64,000 nucleotides of DNA from Oncomelania hupensis (GCA_036898135.1 CM072522.1:2692921-2756920); one strand, 5' to 3'. Counted from the stretch's first letter, positions 33,340-45,196 are shown. Translations and numbers: made by a program. Notes: generated from the letters alone by a model not told the origin.

Positions 33340-34962
33340 GGCTAAGTACAATGTAGACCAGCAATCAACAAAAAAAAAAATTACTATAAAAGTATCAAAG
33401 TGTTCAACCAGTAAATCAATAAAATATCAAAGTATCAACAATGAAATGGTCAAATGCAATCAATCAAACAACTATAAATTGCTCAATGAATCTTATGAAA
33501 ACAATTAAGGTTTTTTCAAAAGCAGCTTTTCAATACAATGCACAATTCAAGTTATAATGAGAGCAGTCAAGTCTTAATGTAAACAAAGCAAATTATATAT
33601 TATATTATCCAAATATGTTTTACAAGTTCCGAAGCAATGACAAAAATTTTTAAATATCAAATGGAATACACCAAGTCAATATATTCACAACATATGCTGA
33701 AGAACTTCAACTGAAGTTGATAATAAGCACAATGAATATACAGTGAGAGATTAAATTACTAAGTTAAGTTTGGATCCAAGTATTTGTCAAACAGTCTTTT
33801 AGTTTTAAAGTATGATAATATTATTATGCATAATCACAGTAATAAATCTATTCATAAGTATTTAAAGTTTGTATTAATGTCAATAGGAATTTAAAAAAAA
33901 AATTTTTTTAATAAATTTCTAAGTCAAATAAAATAATCCAAACACTCAAACTCACAATCAAATTGTTACCTCCCTTGCCCCAGAGAATAATTATATAAAC
34001 AGTGTAAAAAACTATCCTAATGAAAAATATATACAACGCCCACAAAAGAAATATTATTTAAACAAAGTTATTAAATAAAGAATTATGAAATGAGAAAAAA
34101 AAAAAACAATTAACTCTCAACACAATAAGCACTAGAACTAAATAATACTATAATACCAAGCTGACGGCCAAAGGAAAATAAACTCAACAAAATAACAAAG
34201 TCTTATGAAGTTTAATTTTATAAATAATAAAATCAATAAATGTCACACTAACTACTATACTATTCTATATCCAATTAATATTCAAAGTCAAACAGAATTA
34301 CTAAACCAAAATAAAATAAAAATCACAAAACACAAACTATCAGCACTAACAATCCAACATGAACCAAAGGAAACAATGTATTAACAACTAAACTAAATCA
34401 AGGGAAACAATTTAACAACCAAGCTAAATCAAGGGAAACAATTTAACAAGGATAATCCAGCATAACTACATACATAAATACAGAATATTATAACATCAAA
34501 CTCAATGTAAATCAAACACAATGAATAAATAAAATAAATTAAATTAAATTAAATGGGGCTGAAATCCTAATACTATAACCTACTTAAAATAAGGGCAAAG
34601 AGAACATACACCCAAACACACGCATGAAAGGACAGAACCCTACACAGCAAAGAACTAACCAAAAACAAACAATCCCACTAACAGAAGAACAGAGCTGAAA
34701 ATAAGAAAATAGCAACCCACAGACAGAAAAAGAATTAAGCCCTTAGTGCCCAGAAACTGTACACAGGCACAGCCGTTACGCCGGAGACAGCATTGTCACA
34801 CAAAACAAAACATCACAGTCATACACAATATAATCAAGAAGTCCAAGGGAGATAAGCCCACTAGTCTAACAGTATAAATATATATAATAACTAGTGGTGC
34901 CCTCAATAAATATAAATATGTATGACTTAATGCTAACACAGAGAGAGTCTAGGGTCACCAAA
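33340..34962 (-). other. AT-rich leader of the minus-strand retrotransposon
   Basis: About 1.6 kb without coding frames between 5' LTR and gag. Holds a 31-bp tandem repeat (about 34362-34450, ctaaatcaagggaaacaatt). The bases next to the 5' LTR (minus strand TTTGGTGACCCTAGACTCTC) are the expected primer-binding-site position; I could not assign the tRNA by eye. Confidence 0.7.
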
Positions 34963-35920
34963 TGTAACGGAGGGTTTTTTTGTGTATTATAATCTAAATA
35001 AATATATGTATAACTACTTATGGTGTAATGAATGAGTGTGTGGTTGTGGCTGTCTGACGCTCAGTATAAAGGAGTGTGTTCTATCTCTGTTTACTCTAAC
35101 TTCTCATCCTTCACCACACACATGCTTTCAGACAAGGACAAAGTCTACACAATTGTTTCTCTTTGCCCTCTGTTACACTATTCTCATTCAATTATTCACA
35201 TATACATTAAACCATCTTCACATACACTAAATTCACAGATACATTAAATCATACGATTCTTTCCAGCATATAAATAAATCACACAGCTGATAAATAAGCA
35301 CACATAGTTAACGTAGTACTTTTACCCAGTTAAGTTGATGGGGCCACATAGTTACTACCAGAGTTCAACGCTAGCAAAAGTCGTTGTCCTTTCTAAGGAC
35401 GTCACTCGACTCTTCTCTTTTCCATTAGCACCGGAGCACAGAAAATGTCACAGTTTTTATTTAGGCCTACTGACCGTGTTACGCGGATCAAACACTCCCG
35501 GCGCGGTATTCACAGCCGACGCTGGGGTCACAGCCACACACTGAAGACGCTGCAGTTGTCTTCGTGGCGTTGATCCGGAGATTCACTTCGGTACCATTGT
35601 TGCAATTCTGCACCAGTGATGGTATCCGAAGGAGAGCTACGGCGATGATGGTGTCCACATCAGGTCAAGCCAGTGATGTCATGGGGACCAAATCCATCCG
35701 CCGCACATCAGGGGTCCTTTGCTCCGTAACCGCTCCGCTGTATTCTTTATACAGCAAAAGTAATTCCTAAAGAATCAGGTCTTTCTAGAACACCCACGTC
35801 CTGTCACTAAGGCTGATGTATAGTCTCTGCTCTAACAACAGTTCACAAACTATTCGAAAAAGTATGCAGTGACGTCATACCGTCTTCCTACAGAAAAGTG
35901 TACGAACTGCGTCCGTTACA
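34963..35920 (-). repeat. 5' LTR of the minus-strand retrotransposon
   Basis: 958 bp, same TGTAACGG...CCGTTACA termini as 29290-30267, with a number of indels relative to it. Confidence 0.92.
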
Positions 35921-36027
35921 CAAATTATTACTTACAAAATATATATCTTTATAAAGCGTATTTAGCTGAAAGTGGTAAAAATACACCGAAAAATATTGAA
36001 AATAAATAGTTTACAAAGGGGATTCCA

Positions 36028-36480
36028 TAGAGGAGAGTCTTCAACTTCATGACACACTCACTTAAACACTAACCAATGAATTCACTGACAAGCATGCACG
36101 CCGGCAATTATTAACCATAAGCGAAGTGTAAGGGTGTATATGTGACATTGAAAGAAAAGTATTTATATTCTAGGGAATTGATGATTACACTGGCAGATTA
36201 CTTGGTGGTAAACGTTAACAATAATATGCTGAAATCGTTTTTAATGCTAGTATCTGCTCTACGTTGGCATTTCCAGTGCGGTTTTTGAATTCTGTAAAGT
36301 TCTGTAAAGTAAAAATTGATTCACAAATAATTATAAGTTGTTTGTTTGTTTGTTTTTAATGAGATTTTATTTTTGTGAGATTGTGTTATTGTCGATGTAC
36401 TCAAGATGATGTTGTTGCTGCTATTGTTGTTTTGTTTGTTATTGTTGTTGTTATTGTTGTTGTTGTCGTTCTTCTTCTTC
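36028..36480. other. no supported gene
   Basis: About 450 bp of AT-rich sequence; a TTG/TTC-rich stretch begins near 36410. Confidence 0.45.

Positions 36481-36560
<80 letters not shown>
36481..36560 (+). repeat. (TTA)n microsatellite
   Basis: Pure ATT repeat of about 80 bp ending in ATC. Confidence 0.9.
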
Positions 36561-36609
36561 CATCATCATCCTTCTCCATTTTATCTTGTCATCCTCACAT
36601 CTTCTTCTC

Positions 36610-36652
36610 TCTCTTTGCAGTACGCTGGACCCTATAAACAATGACTAACTCT
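36610..36652 (+). repeat. RepB-type tail fragment
   Basis: 'tctttgcagtacgctggacc' plus 'ctataaacaatgactaac' matches the tail at 10250 and 44035. Confidence 0.7.
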
Positions 36653-36894
36653 TCTTCTTTTGCTTCTTCATATTCCCCTCCTTCTTCGTGTTGTTTGTGT
36701 GACCTCTCTGACACTTCCTGGGCCACAGAGACTATTAAAGGGCTAAGGCCTAATGGGAACGAGTGCCTGTACTGTATGTCATTCTCCTTGCCCACATGAC
36801 TACGCTGTGACGCAATACACTAAGTCATTATTTATCTACATCCCCTTCCAACCCTTTCCTTACACCACTCCACCCCCACCCGCTTCCTTCTCTC

Positions 36895-37042
36895 TCTCTC
36901 TTCTACCACACAAACGCTGTTTCTTTGTCTCTCTCTCTTCTACCACACAAACGCTGTTTCTTTGTCTCTCTCTCTCTCTTCTACCACACAAACGCTGTTT
37001 CTTTGTCTCTCTTTCTCTTCGACCACACAAACGCTGTTTCTT

Positions 37043-37081
<39 letters not shown>
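36895..37081 (+). repeat. ~37-40-bp tandem repeat ending in (TC)n
   Basis: Four units of 'cttctaccacacaaacgctg' plus 'tttctttgtctctctct', with TC expansions between units and a pure TC tract at the end. Confidence 0.85.
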
Positions 37082-37084
<3 letters not shown>

Positions 37085-37407
37085 ACTCCTCCCACGCACA
37101 CGCACACACATACACACACAGACCCATCGATTCGCAATAGATAACATTAATAAGCAATTCTGTACCTGAGGTATAAACCTTTAGAGTTTTGTCTATCAAA
37201 TGAAACAAGGAAATAAATGGGTTGTGTGAAAATTAAAGCCGTTTGAAAGTGGAATCTGTATAGGCAGTATAACTCTCAGGGAGGGGAGGGGGGAGAGAGA
37301 TGTGAGGAGGGGAGGTAGGAGGGGGGGAAGGCTAAGAGGGGACATTATTCTTCAGGCAACACGAGAAAAGCCAAAAATGACACTTCTATTCAGCAGCAAC
37401 AGCAGCA

Positions 37408-37410
<3 letters not shown>

Positions 37411-37480
<70 letters not shown>
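37411..37480 (+). repeat. (GA)n microsatellite
   Basis: Pure GA over about 70 bp, immediately left of a 37-bp triplicated unit. Confidence 0.9.
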
Positions 37481-37486
<6 letters not shown>

Positions 37487-37489
37487 TAA

Positions 37490-37600
37490 GGCCACATACA
37501 GCACTTATGGGGTTAGCGTAATGTAAGGCCACATACAGCACTTATGGGGTTAGCGTAATGTAAGGCCACATACAGCACTTATGGGGCTAGCGTAATGCCA
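37490..37600 (+). repeat. three exact-length 37-bp tandem units
   Basis: 'ggccacatacagcacttatg' plus 'gggttagcgtaatgtaa' occurs three times with at most a few changes. Confidence 0.92.
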
Positions 37601-38424
37601 GGCGTTCTAAAAGAAAACAGATATGTATGACAAGTTGTGTGCTTTAGTGTGACCAGTTTTTTTCTTCGAGGGGCAGGGTTTCATGGATGTCTACGTCTTG
37701 TGACCGTGAGTTTACGTGGGAAATTGCATTGATGTCACATTGAAAGATGGTACAGTATAATGAGTAATCGTTGCATGCTCAAACCGACCGCTAAACTGTG
37801 AATTGTAGATGTCGTTTATATTCAATTCAAAGCTTTTATATATAAGCGCGTCGCAGACACAGTTGTTTGTTACGCGCACTTTCTCAGCGGTGCTATTTTT
37901 AAGATCAACCTTATTGTTGATAATAGATAAACATATCGTTTTATATCGCAATGGCACTTTCAAAGAGGTTGTTTTGGGCGCAATCTTTTTTCCTGTGGTG
38001 CAACAATTAATGTGAATATGAAGCAATTGCATACTAGAACCAGAGGAAAAACCGGGAAAAAAAAGAAGACGTTGGAGAAGGGAGGTAAGAGACCTCTAGA
38101 GGGATGCTAGACAGGGGCCGTTACTGCAGCTAATCCTGGCTAGTTGTCTTTTCCTCTCTCACGCCAAAAGGACTTGATGTTGTGAGGGGGAGAGAGGTGG
38201 GGGTGGGAGGAAGAGATAAGAGCAAGAGAGAGAAGAGAAGGAGAAAGATAGAGGCGGGGTGGGAGATGGCTCCATTTTTTCAGATGGAACCTAAGATTTG
38301 GTGAACTTTCCCCAGTCTAGGCTCCCTAAGCTCTGTTCTTTTCCACTCCACCCCTCATCCCCCATCCCCTTACTCACACACCTACCTACTCACCCCTCCA
38401 CTCCCTTAAGGACCGAAACCCGCG
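37601..38424. other. no supported gene
   Basis: About 820 bp; includes GA-rich sequence near 38185-38250 and C-rich sequence near 38345-38405. Nothing recognisable. Confidence 0.45.
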
Positions 38425-38735
38425 CGCATTTTATTTATGTCATCGTTCATCTGTAGCGTTTTTCCAGTTCAAGAGCTGCTCAAGGCGCTGGCCAGTGCAG
38501 ACTATGACTCGAGCCAGACGACTGGGCATAATCCTGGGCGACAGGAGTTTGAGAGAAAAGGGACATTTGACATTTTTTGACATTTGACATTTTGAAATTT
38601 CAGAAGGAACACATTTGTTTCCTGGGTATATTTGTGTAGCTGGCCCTCACCCGTCTAGGACATGAGCATCAGGATCTTTAAATTCCGGGCGACGGAATGC
38701 GCGCGTATACTCCTCGGTTTATACTCTCATCTTAT
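38425..38735 (-). mobile_element. diverged SINE copy, reverse
   Basis: The complement contains body motifs (taaaccgaggag, ggaatttaaagatcctgatg, tagacgggtgagggccagc) at the right and the tail (cttgagcagctcttgaactg, gaaaaacgc) at the left, with a diverged middle. Head missing. Confidence 0.6.
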
Positions 38736-39480
38736 CCGCGCATCGACGTCAACACAATGGGACGAGCAACGATGACTATCAGACTTCAAATACTGACTCA
38801 GCTTTCCCTTCCTCAGCCTCTGCCCTACAGTGCAACAAGCTTCATCAGTCTTGAGGTGCCCACAACAACACGCAAGATACCAGATACAAGATACAAGATG
38901 ATCTATTGTTCCCATTTACACCAGGAAATTCGACATGTGGGGAAAATACTAGTGAAAGTTAACATGAAACATGACAATGACAATATTATTATAAAACAAT
39001 AGATTAACATTACCATTCATTGACATAAATATTCCTAAGAAAATGACATTATCGAAACAATAAAATATATACAGTGATATAAATAGTAAGCAACCAAAAC
39101 GTAGCCAAGACTAAAAAGGGAATTATGACAGTTGGAATTTATCAGTTCAGAGAACGAGCATAATGTTTTTACCTTTAAAAATAATAACCAAAACTATCGC
39201 TATGTCAAAATGTGGACACAAATCTAGCTCATTGCAGTGGTAAGACTATAACGTAATGACAAAGAAGAAGAACAACAAGAACAAGAATAACAAGAACAAG
39301 AATAACAGGAACAAGAAGAAGAAGAAGGAGGAGAAGGAGAAAAGGAATGAGAAGAAGGGTCGTTAAGCTTAAAACAGGATCGATGGTGTGTCTGCCTGTG
39401 GCTATTTCCAGATCCCACTTTTCTTTTACTTTGTCACGCCAAGCACGCACGCATACCCTCTTTCCCTCACACTCCCCAAC
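38736..39480. other. no supported gene; AAC/AAG-rich patch
   Basis: AT-rich sequence, then a degenerate AACAAGAA tract (about 39260-39350). Open frames have no motif. Confidence 0.45.
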
Positions 39481-39496
39481 ACCCCCTTCCACCCCA

Positions 39497-39520
39497 GCTC
39501 TCTCTCTCTCTGTCTCTCTC

Positions 39521-39554
<34 letters not shown>

Positions 39555-39556
39555 GC
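39497..39556 (+). repeat. (TC)n microsatellite
   Basis: TC repeat with TG interruptions. Confidence 0.85.
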
Positions 39557-39800
39557 TCATACTAATGTGTTATTTTATTGCCGAAAATGTAGAGAAATAT
39601 AATCTAGCTACTTTGGATACCAACATAAATTAGCCTGATTCATTTTCTCTTGTAACGTGATCAAGATTCTCTTCTTCTTCTTCTTCTACTACTAACAGCC
39701 AGGTTTCCTTTGTATCCAGAAATGCGATCATGGTTATGACGCCCGCAGATGGTTTGAAATGGAATGGTCAACTATCATCGACGCATTCAACGCTTAATTG

Positions 39801-39975
39801 GAAGTTCGTGAAAGGTTCGTGGAGGTTCAATAACATATGTTCTAAGAACCTCGAAAAAACGTTTTTGGACCTCCACGAACCTTTCACGAACCTTCCACGA
39901 ACCTTTCACGAACCTTCAACGAACCTTTCACGAACCTTCCACGAACCTTTCACGAACCTTCCACGAACCTCCCAA
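39801..39975. repeat. self-complementary minisatellite
   Basis: 39801-39828 carries gttcgtgaaaggttcgtgga; 39868-39972 carries about nine units of 11 bp type ccttccacgaa/cctttcacgaa in the opposite sense. The two parts can pair into a long hairpin with a loop of about 40 bases. Confidence 0.85.
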
Positions 39976-40478
39976 GAAAGGGAGAGTGGGTAAGGAAAAT
40001 AAAACGACAGCTATTAACAGGCAGCTGAAGTGGGTATTCACCGTTGATTCTCGCAATGGCGCTGCTACGTGTAATTCAAGAACTACAAACATTCTAATTT
40101 CCGTTTCCTTTCTTTAGAAATATTATTGATTTTGAAGCGTGCGATGATGTCAAGGTCTTTTTTAATAACGAGGCACATTTTATCTGTCATTGTTTACAAA
40201 TTCAGTTTATTCTCACGTTTCCGCACAATTTTATTATTTGTCATCTGACCTTACCAACTTCTTCTTCTTCTTCTTTTTATTTGTCTAAATGAGTAGCTAT
40301 ATTTGCATTCTGTAAGAGGTTATAAGCGTTGTTTTTAATCAATACGCTGTTTCCTTGGCATTTCGAAATTTCTGTTGTAAGATTTTCGGATTATTTCATG
40401 TTGATTTTTTTTCTTCTTCTGTTGTATCCTTCTCTTCTCCGAATTGCCATTAGCTTTTTGTACAGAATTTTCAAGGCC

Positions 40479-40625
40479 CTTCTTCTTCTTCTTCTTCTTC
40501 TTCTTCTTCTTCTTCTTCTTCTTCTTCTTCTTCTTCTTCTTGTGCTTCTTCTTGTTCTTGTTTTTCTACTTATTGTTCTTCTTCTTATTATTGTTTTTCT
40601 TCTGCTTCTTCTTCTTCTTGTTGTT

Positions 40626-40676
<51 letters not shown>

Positions 40677-40701
40677 CTTCTTCTTCTTCTTCTTCTTCTT
40701 T

Positions 40702-40754
<53 letters not shown>

Positions 40755-40851
40755 CTTCTTCTTCTTCTTCTTCTTCTTCTTCTTCTTCTTCTTCTTCTTC
40801 TTCTTCTTCTTCTTCTTCTTCTTCTTCTTTTTTCTTCTTCTTCTTCTTCTT
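40479..40851 (+). repeat. (TTC)n / (TTG)n alternating microsatellite
   Basis: Blocks of TTC and TTG alternate at least five times. All long poly-Leu, poly-Phe, poly-Arg or poly-Gln frames here are artefacts. Confidence 0.9.
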
Positions 40852-41352
40852 CACCCGATACACATGGGTCGAACGCTACCAGAAGCATGATTTTCTAGTC
40901 GCCTCAACAGGCCGTAAAGCATGCTCTTATGCTTCGGAGCATGCTTCCTATACGCTTCAAGCGTTATAGTGACGGAAAAAGCGCAATTTCACTGTAAACA
41001 TATACAATATGTTGCTCTACAACATTCCGCTCTTTCCGTCTCTAAAACCCATTTGCTTTGTTGGATTCTTAAATTATATGAAACCAAGTGAGGACACTAT
41101 CCGGCGTCAACAAACGGTTCAAAAACATTCTCAAACTGTTGACCTACCTAGAAACAAATACAGTTTGACCTAATTCGTCCCCTAGAGCAGACGAAACTGA
41201 CATTTTCTATTTTCACGAGTTCATTGGCCAATGCTCCTAGGGCTTGAAGCGTATAGGAAGCATGCTCCGAAGCATAAGAGCATGCTTTACGGCCTGTTGA
41301 GGCGACTAAAAAAGCATGCTTCTGGTAGCGTTCGACCCATGTGTAACGGGTG
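40852..41352. mobile_element. 501-bp DNA element with ~110-bp terminal inverted repeats
   Basis: The first ~110 bases (cacccgatacacatgggtcg, aacgctaccagaagcatg, ggccgtaaagcatgctctta) reappear inverted at 41242-41352, with a few mismatches. Both outer borders are TTC repeats, so any target duplication is unreadable. The 280-bp interior is unique and non-coding. Long inverted repeats with a short core fit a MITE or foldback element; the superfamily is unknown. Confidence 0.85.
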
Positions 41353-41572
41353 TCTTCTTCTTCTTCTTCTTCTTCTTCTTCTTCTTCTTCTTCTTCTTCT
41401 TCTTCTTCTTCATTCTTCTTCTTCTTCTTCTTCTTTTTCTTGTTGTTGTTGTTGTTGTTGTTGTTGGTGTTGTTGTTGTTGTTGTTGTTCTTCTTCTTCT
41501 TCTTCTTCTTCTTCTTCTCATCAGTACAACTTATGTTAATCTGGTGAATAAAATTTGATACAACAACTTATT

Positions 41573-41647
<75 letters not shown>

Positions 41648-41728
41648 GTTCTTCTTCTTCTTCTTCTTCTTCTTCTTCTTCTTCTTCTTCTTCTTCTTCG
41701 TCTTCTTCTTCTTCTTCTTCTTCTTCTT

Positions 41729-41759
<31 letters not shown>

Positions 41760-41815
41760 TTGTTTTTCTTCTTCTTCTTCTTCTTCTTCTTCTTCTTCTT
41801 CTTCTTCTTCTTCTC
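41353..41815 (+). repeat. (TTC)n, (TTG)n, (TTA)n compound microsatellite
   Basis: TTC 41353-41410, TTC/TTG 41413-41518, about 45 bp unique, TTA 41567-41646, TTC to 41812. Confidence 0.9.
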
Positions 41816-41929
41816 ACGACCTTGTCTTATGTTCGTGCTAAAATATAAATAGGATCAAAGAACAGAGATGATGGATGAAGAATGAGAATGAAATTGGCCT
41901 ATTTGTTGTATATATGTGGGGCTAGAATA

Positions 41930-42225
41930 TAAGCCGAAGTCTAGTCTGCCCAGGCTTGCACTCCACCGCACTGACTTTAAAGATCCTGATACTCGTGTTG
42001 TATACGGCTGAGTACCAGATACATAAGCACACCCTGCAAAACACTAGGTCCTACTTCCTGTCAGTCGTTCAGAATTGATCAGTTGTTTGGGGCATTAGAC
42101 GTTGCGCGCCAAGCGGGGGGTTGCGCCTTTGGCAACTTAAGTTATATCGTCCTCTGGCATCTCCTTGATCAACTCTTTGAGCTGGAAATGCGCTATATAA
42201 CAAAATACATTTTATTCAATTCGAT
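41930..42225 (+). mobile_element. diverged SINE copy
   Basis: Contains 'gactttaaagatcctgatac', 'acggctgagtacc', 'acaccctgcaaaacactagg', 'actctttgagctggaaatgc' and 'gctatataacaaaataca', in family order. Head missing. Confidence 0.65.
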
Positions 42226-42825
42226 TCTACAAATCTTTATTACCACCAAAGGAATTGTGTGCAGGAAATGAGAATTTATTTGTTCTAAAACACTTTCTGT
42301 GTTTTGAGAAGGCTTTCTGGCCCTACAGTGCAAACGGTATGTTTAATGTGTTGTTGTTGTTTTTTGTTGTTGTTGCTTTTTTTATTCTGGCGAATTGCTG
42401 ATGATGTTTTACTATTGTTATATTTTGTTTGCTTCGGGTTGGGATCAGAATTGTCTGCTATTATTCATTGTAAATGCCCGAGGTGCAAAGTGGTAACCTA
42501 TTTTGTGCCTTGGCGGAACATGGTGTCTGAAAAATAACCCACTGTGGCCGCCCGACGCAGAATACATGTTGATTTAAGATGGCGGAGTTTGATCGTGTTT
42601 TATTGATTCTGAATTTCCGGCGTCAGGGCCCATAACTCTCGCCCACGCTTTATTCTGCATGATTGGTAATCAATAAGTTGTCTGCCACTTTCCTAGTTTT
42701 TATTTCGCTCTCTTATATCTTATATTCCTTTCGCTATCTGTCTAACTTGTCTTTATTCTGCATATCTGTCTCTGCCTCTGTCGCTGTCTGTCTGACGATC
42801 TGTCTGTAATGCGCTTTCTGTGTGT

Positions 42826-42828
<3 letters not shown>
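42226..42828. other. no supported gene
   Basis: About 600 bp; nothing recognisable. Confidence 0.45.
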
Positions 42829-42921
<93 letters not shown>

Positions 42922-43090
42922 GTGTTTCGCTGTCTCACTCTGTCTCATTCTGTCTCTGTCTCTGTCTCTCTTTCTCAGTTTTTTCCCCATGTCTGTATTT
43001 ATCTGTCTCTTTATTTGTCTCTCTGTCTGAATCTCTCTCTATCTGTCTGTCTTTTTGACTCTCTCTCTCTGTCTCTATTTCTCTTTCTTT
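42829..43090 (+). repeat. (TC)n microsatellite and degenerate flank
   Basis: Pure TC 42829-42912, then CTGTCTCT-type degenerate repeat to about 43090. Confidence 0.9.
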
Positions 43091-43204
43091 CTCTGTGGCT
43101 CAGTGTTACTGTGCTGCAAAAGGCATATATTACTTCACCACGAATTAGACATTTGAACAGGAGACAACCCTATGAACGTTTCACTATAATGTAGCCAGCG
43201 CCAC

Positions 43205-43318
43205 TGAGTGGACGAGAGAGAGTGAGAGAGCGACAGAGAGAAACAGACAAAGGGACAGAGAAAAAGAGAGAGAGTGAGAGATAGAGAGAGACACACAGAG
43301 AGAGAGAAAGAGAGAGAC

Positions 43319-43397
<79 letters not shown>
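43205..43397 (+). repeat. (AG)n microsatellite
   Basis: Degenerate AG sequence becoming a pure AG tract (about 43327-43396). It faces the TC tract 240 bp to the left, so the two are complementary. Confidence 0.9.
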
Positions 43398-43401
<4 letters not shown>

Positions 43402-43727
43402 TGTAGCTACGTGAAAGCATTATGAACGATGATTGGACGATAGATAACCCTATGAGCTACGTCAACCATTATAAACTTTCTTTTTCACTCTCTCCACAAG
43501 TCATATGGATTGTGACTTGGATTTTTCCTTTCCCCTACCAACCCCCCTCCCCCCACTCTCACACTCCCTACTCCCCTACCTTTTTCCACTCACCACATTT
43601 TCCCTCTCCCCATCCCCTAATCTCCCCACTCACTCTGCGGGGGAGGTTAATTCGGTTAATCAGGAACAGACGCCGTAAAAATCTTCTTTGAACACTTGAC
43701 CGCACAATGGTCTAGCAGTAGAAGAAG

Positions 43728-43794
43728 CAGGAGAAGAAGAAGAAGAAGAAGAAGAAGAAGAAGAAGAAGAAGAAGAAGAAGAAGAAGAAGAAGA

Positions 43795-43825
<31 letters not shown>

Positions 43826-43912
43826 GAAGAAGAAGAAGAAGAAGAAGAAGAAGAAGAAGAAGAAGAAGAAGAAGAAGAAGAAGAACAACAACAACAACAA
43901 CAACAACAACAA
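43728..43912 (+). repeat. (GAA)n / (GAG)n / (CAA)n compound microsatellite
   Basis: GAA tract with an internal GAGGAG block near 43808-43826 and a CAA tract at the end, directly joined to a RepB segment. Confidence 0.9.
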
Positions 43913-44082
43913 CCGGCTGGTGGAGGTGCGTTCAGTGTTACCACTAGGGTTGTTTCGGCAGATCTTTTATGCGGATTAGGGGTAAGTCCTCTTTCAGCGA
44001 AGTTGTGGTCTTGATTTTGTGGTCCTGATTCGGCTCTTTGCAGTCCGCTGGACCCTGTAAGCAATGAATAACTAACTAACTT
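43913..44082 (+). repeat. RepB 3' part
   Basis: 'ccactagggttgtttcggca', 'cttttatgcggattagg', 'agcgaagttgtggtcttgat', 'ggtcctgattcggctctttg' and 'cagtccgctggaccctgtaa', collinear with the 3' part of the repeat at 4790-4900 and 23630-23740. Confidence 0.8.
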
Positions 44083-44528
44083 CTTCTTCTTCTTCTTCTC
44101 CATCCTCCTCCTCCTCCTCCTCCTTCTTCCTCATCCGCCTTCTTCCTCCTCCTTCTGCTTCGCTTGTTCTTGTTCGTATTTATTCCTTGATGACAGGTAG
44201 TATCGTATCAAGTCAGTATAGCAGAAAAAGCTATCAGTCTCAAAATACAAACTTAATGTAGCATGCGTAAGTTTGTATTGTGATGCGAGTCTTGCCCCTC
44301 TTGTCCTGGATAATGGCGCATTGGCTACACCTGAGTTATTCTGAAGAGAGCCCAAGCTGCAGGAAGAGAGGCAGGCAATGGATATTTGGAGACTGGGTGG
44401 AAGACTGGGGGGAAGAGAAAGGAAGAGAGAGGAAGAGAGAGTTGTGGGAGGTAAGAGGTGTGAGTGTGGTGGTGCACAGTAAAAGAGAGAGAGTGTGGCG
44501 CAGAAGCTCTCTTCCTTTCTCTTCCACC

Positions 44529-44531
<3 letters not shown>

Positions 44532-44617
<86 letters not shown>
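44532..44617 (+). repeat. (TC)n microsatellite
   Basis: Pure TC tract, just left of the LINE remnant. Confidence 0.9.
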
Positions 44618-44620
<3 letters not shown>

Positions 44621-45196
44621 TTAGATGGGACTGCCTAATATCCTCTCTTGGTCTTAGTTGATATCTTCACCTGCTAGGGTAACATCATCAACACCATCTT
44701 TAATCGACCACATATACATCAACGCACCAATTGAGCATGCTTCCCTTTCTGCTATGAGCATCTATATATATAAATTGCTTAGCCGGAAGTCCTTCTTCGC
44801 CTCTACTGTAAAGTTTGTCCGGTATGGACGCTGATCTGGGCAGGTGCTGGGCGCTGCGGATCGGCCTGCTGTGCGCTAAAAACCCGCGAAATCGTTAAAG
44901 CCGACATTTCCTTACCGAACGTTTAACCGTTTCTGAGATAAATAAATAAACAAAATGTCCACAAACTGCAATAGCCTCATTCCGCGCGGCGCTTCCGATT
45001 CAACCCGTGTCAAGAACGTGCCGTTCCGTAATACCGCAAATTTTGTTTTATTTCCATTCAAAACACTTTTGCACTCATGTCACTAATCTTACAAAATTTT
45101 GTGTTTAACTAATTAAATGTGATTAATTAAAAATCGAATCGAGGTTTCAGCATGTTTTCCCATATAGACCAAAAAATTGATGGTCTTTATACGAAG

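Larger units (their letters stand above)
29290..35920 (-). mobile_element. complete-ended LTR retrotransposon, Gmr1-like order, RT deleted
   Basis: Two LTRs (29290-30267 and 34963-35920), each TGTAACGG...CCGTTACA, flanked by the 5-bp duplication caaat (29285-29289 and 35921-35925). Read on the minus strand: 5' LTR, long AT-rich leader (34962-33340), gag-protease-integrase frame, a small RNase H remnant, polypurine tract, 3' LTR. Reverse transcriptase is missing. LTR lengths differ (978 and 958 bp) and they carry many substitutions and indels, so this insertion is clearly older than the one at 55020-63425. Confidence 0.9.
28838..36027. mobile_element. TA-flanked inverted-repeat element (MITE-like) split by an LTR retrotransposon
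   Basis: The left end TGGAATTCCCTTTGTAAA (28838 onward) is answered by its near-complement tttacaaaggggattcca ending at 36027, and both ends are bordered by TA. Similarity of the two ends, inverted, continues inward with gaps (ccctttcagcaaaatatt versus cactttcagctaaatacg). Without the LTR element (29290-35920 plus one caaat copy) it would be about 550 bp. The left part has many short palindromes of the form aataatgcattattta. It encodes nothing. TA borders suggest a Tc1/mariner-type relative, but the terminal sequence is not one I can assign. Confidence 0.6.

Noticed and set aside
37490..37600. CRISPR-like spaced repeats
   Set aside because: Direct tandem repeats with no spacers, in a eukaryotic context; no cas genes.
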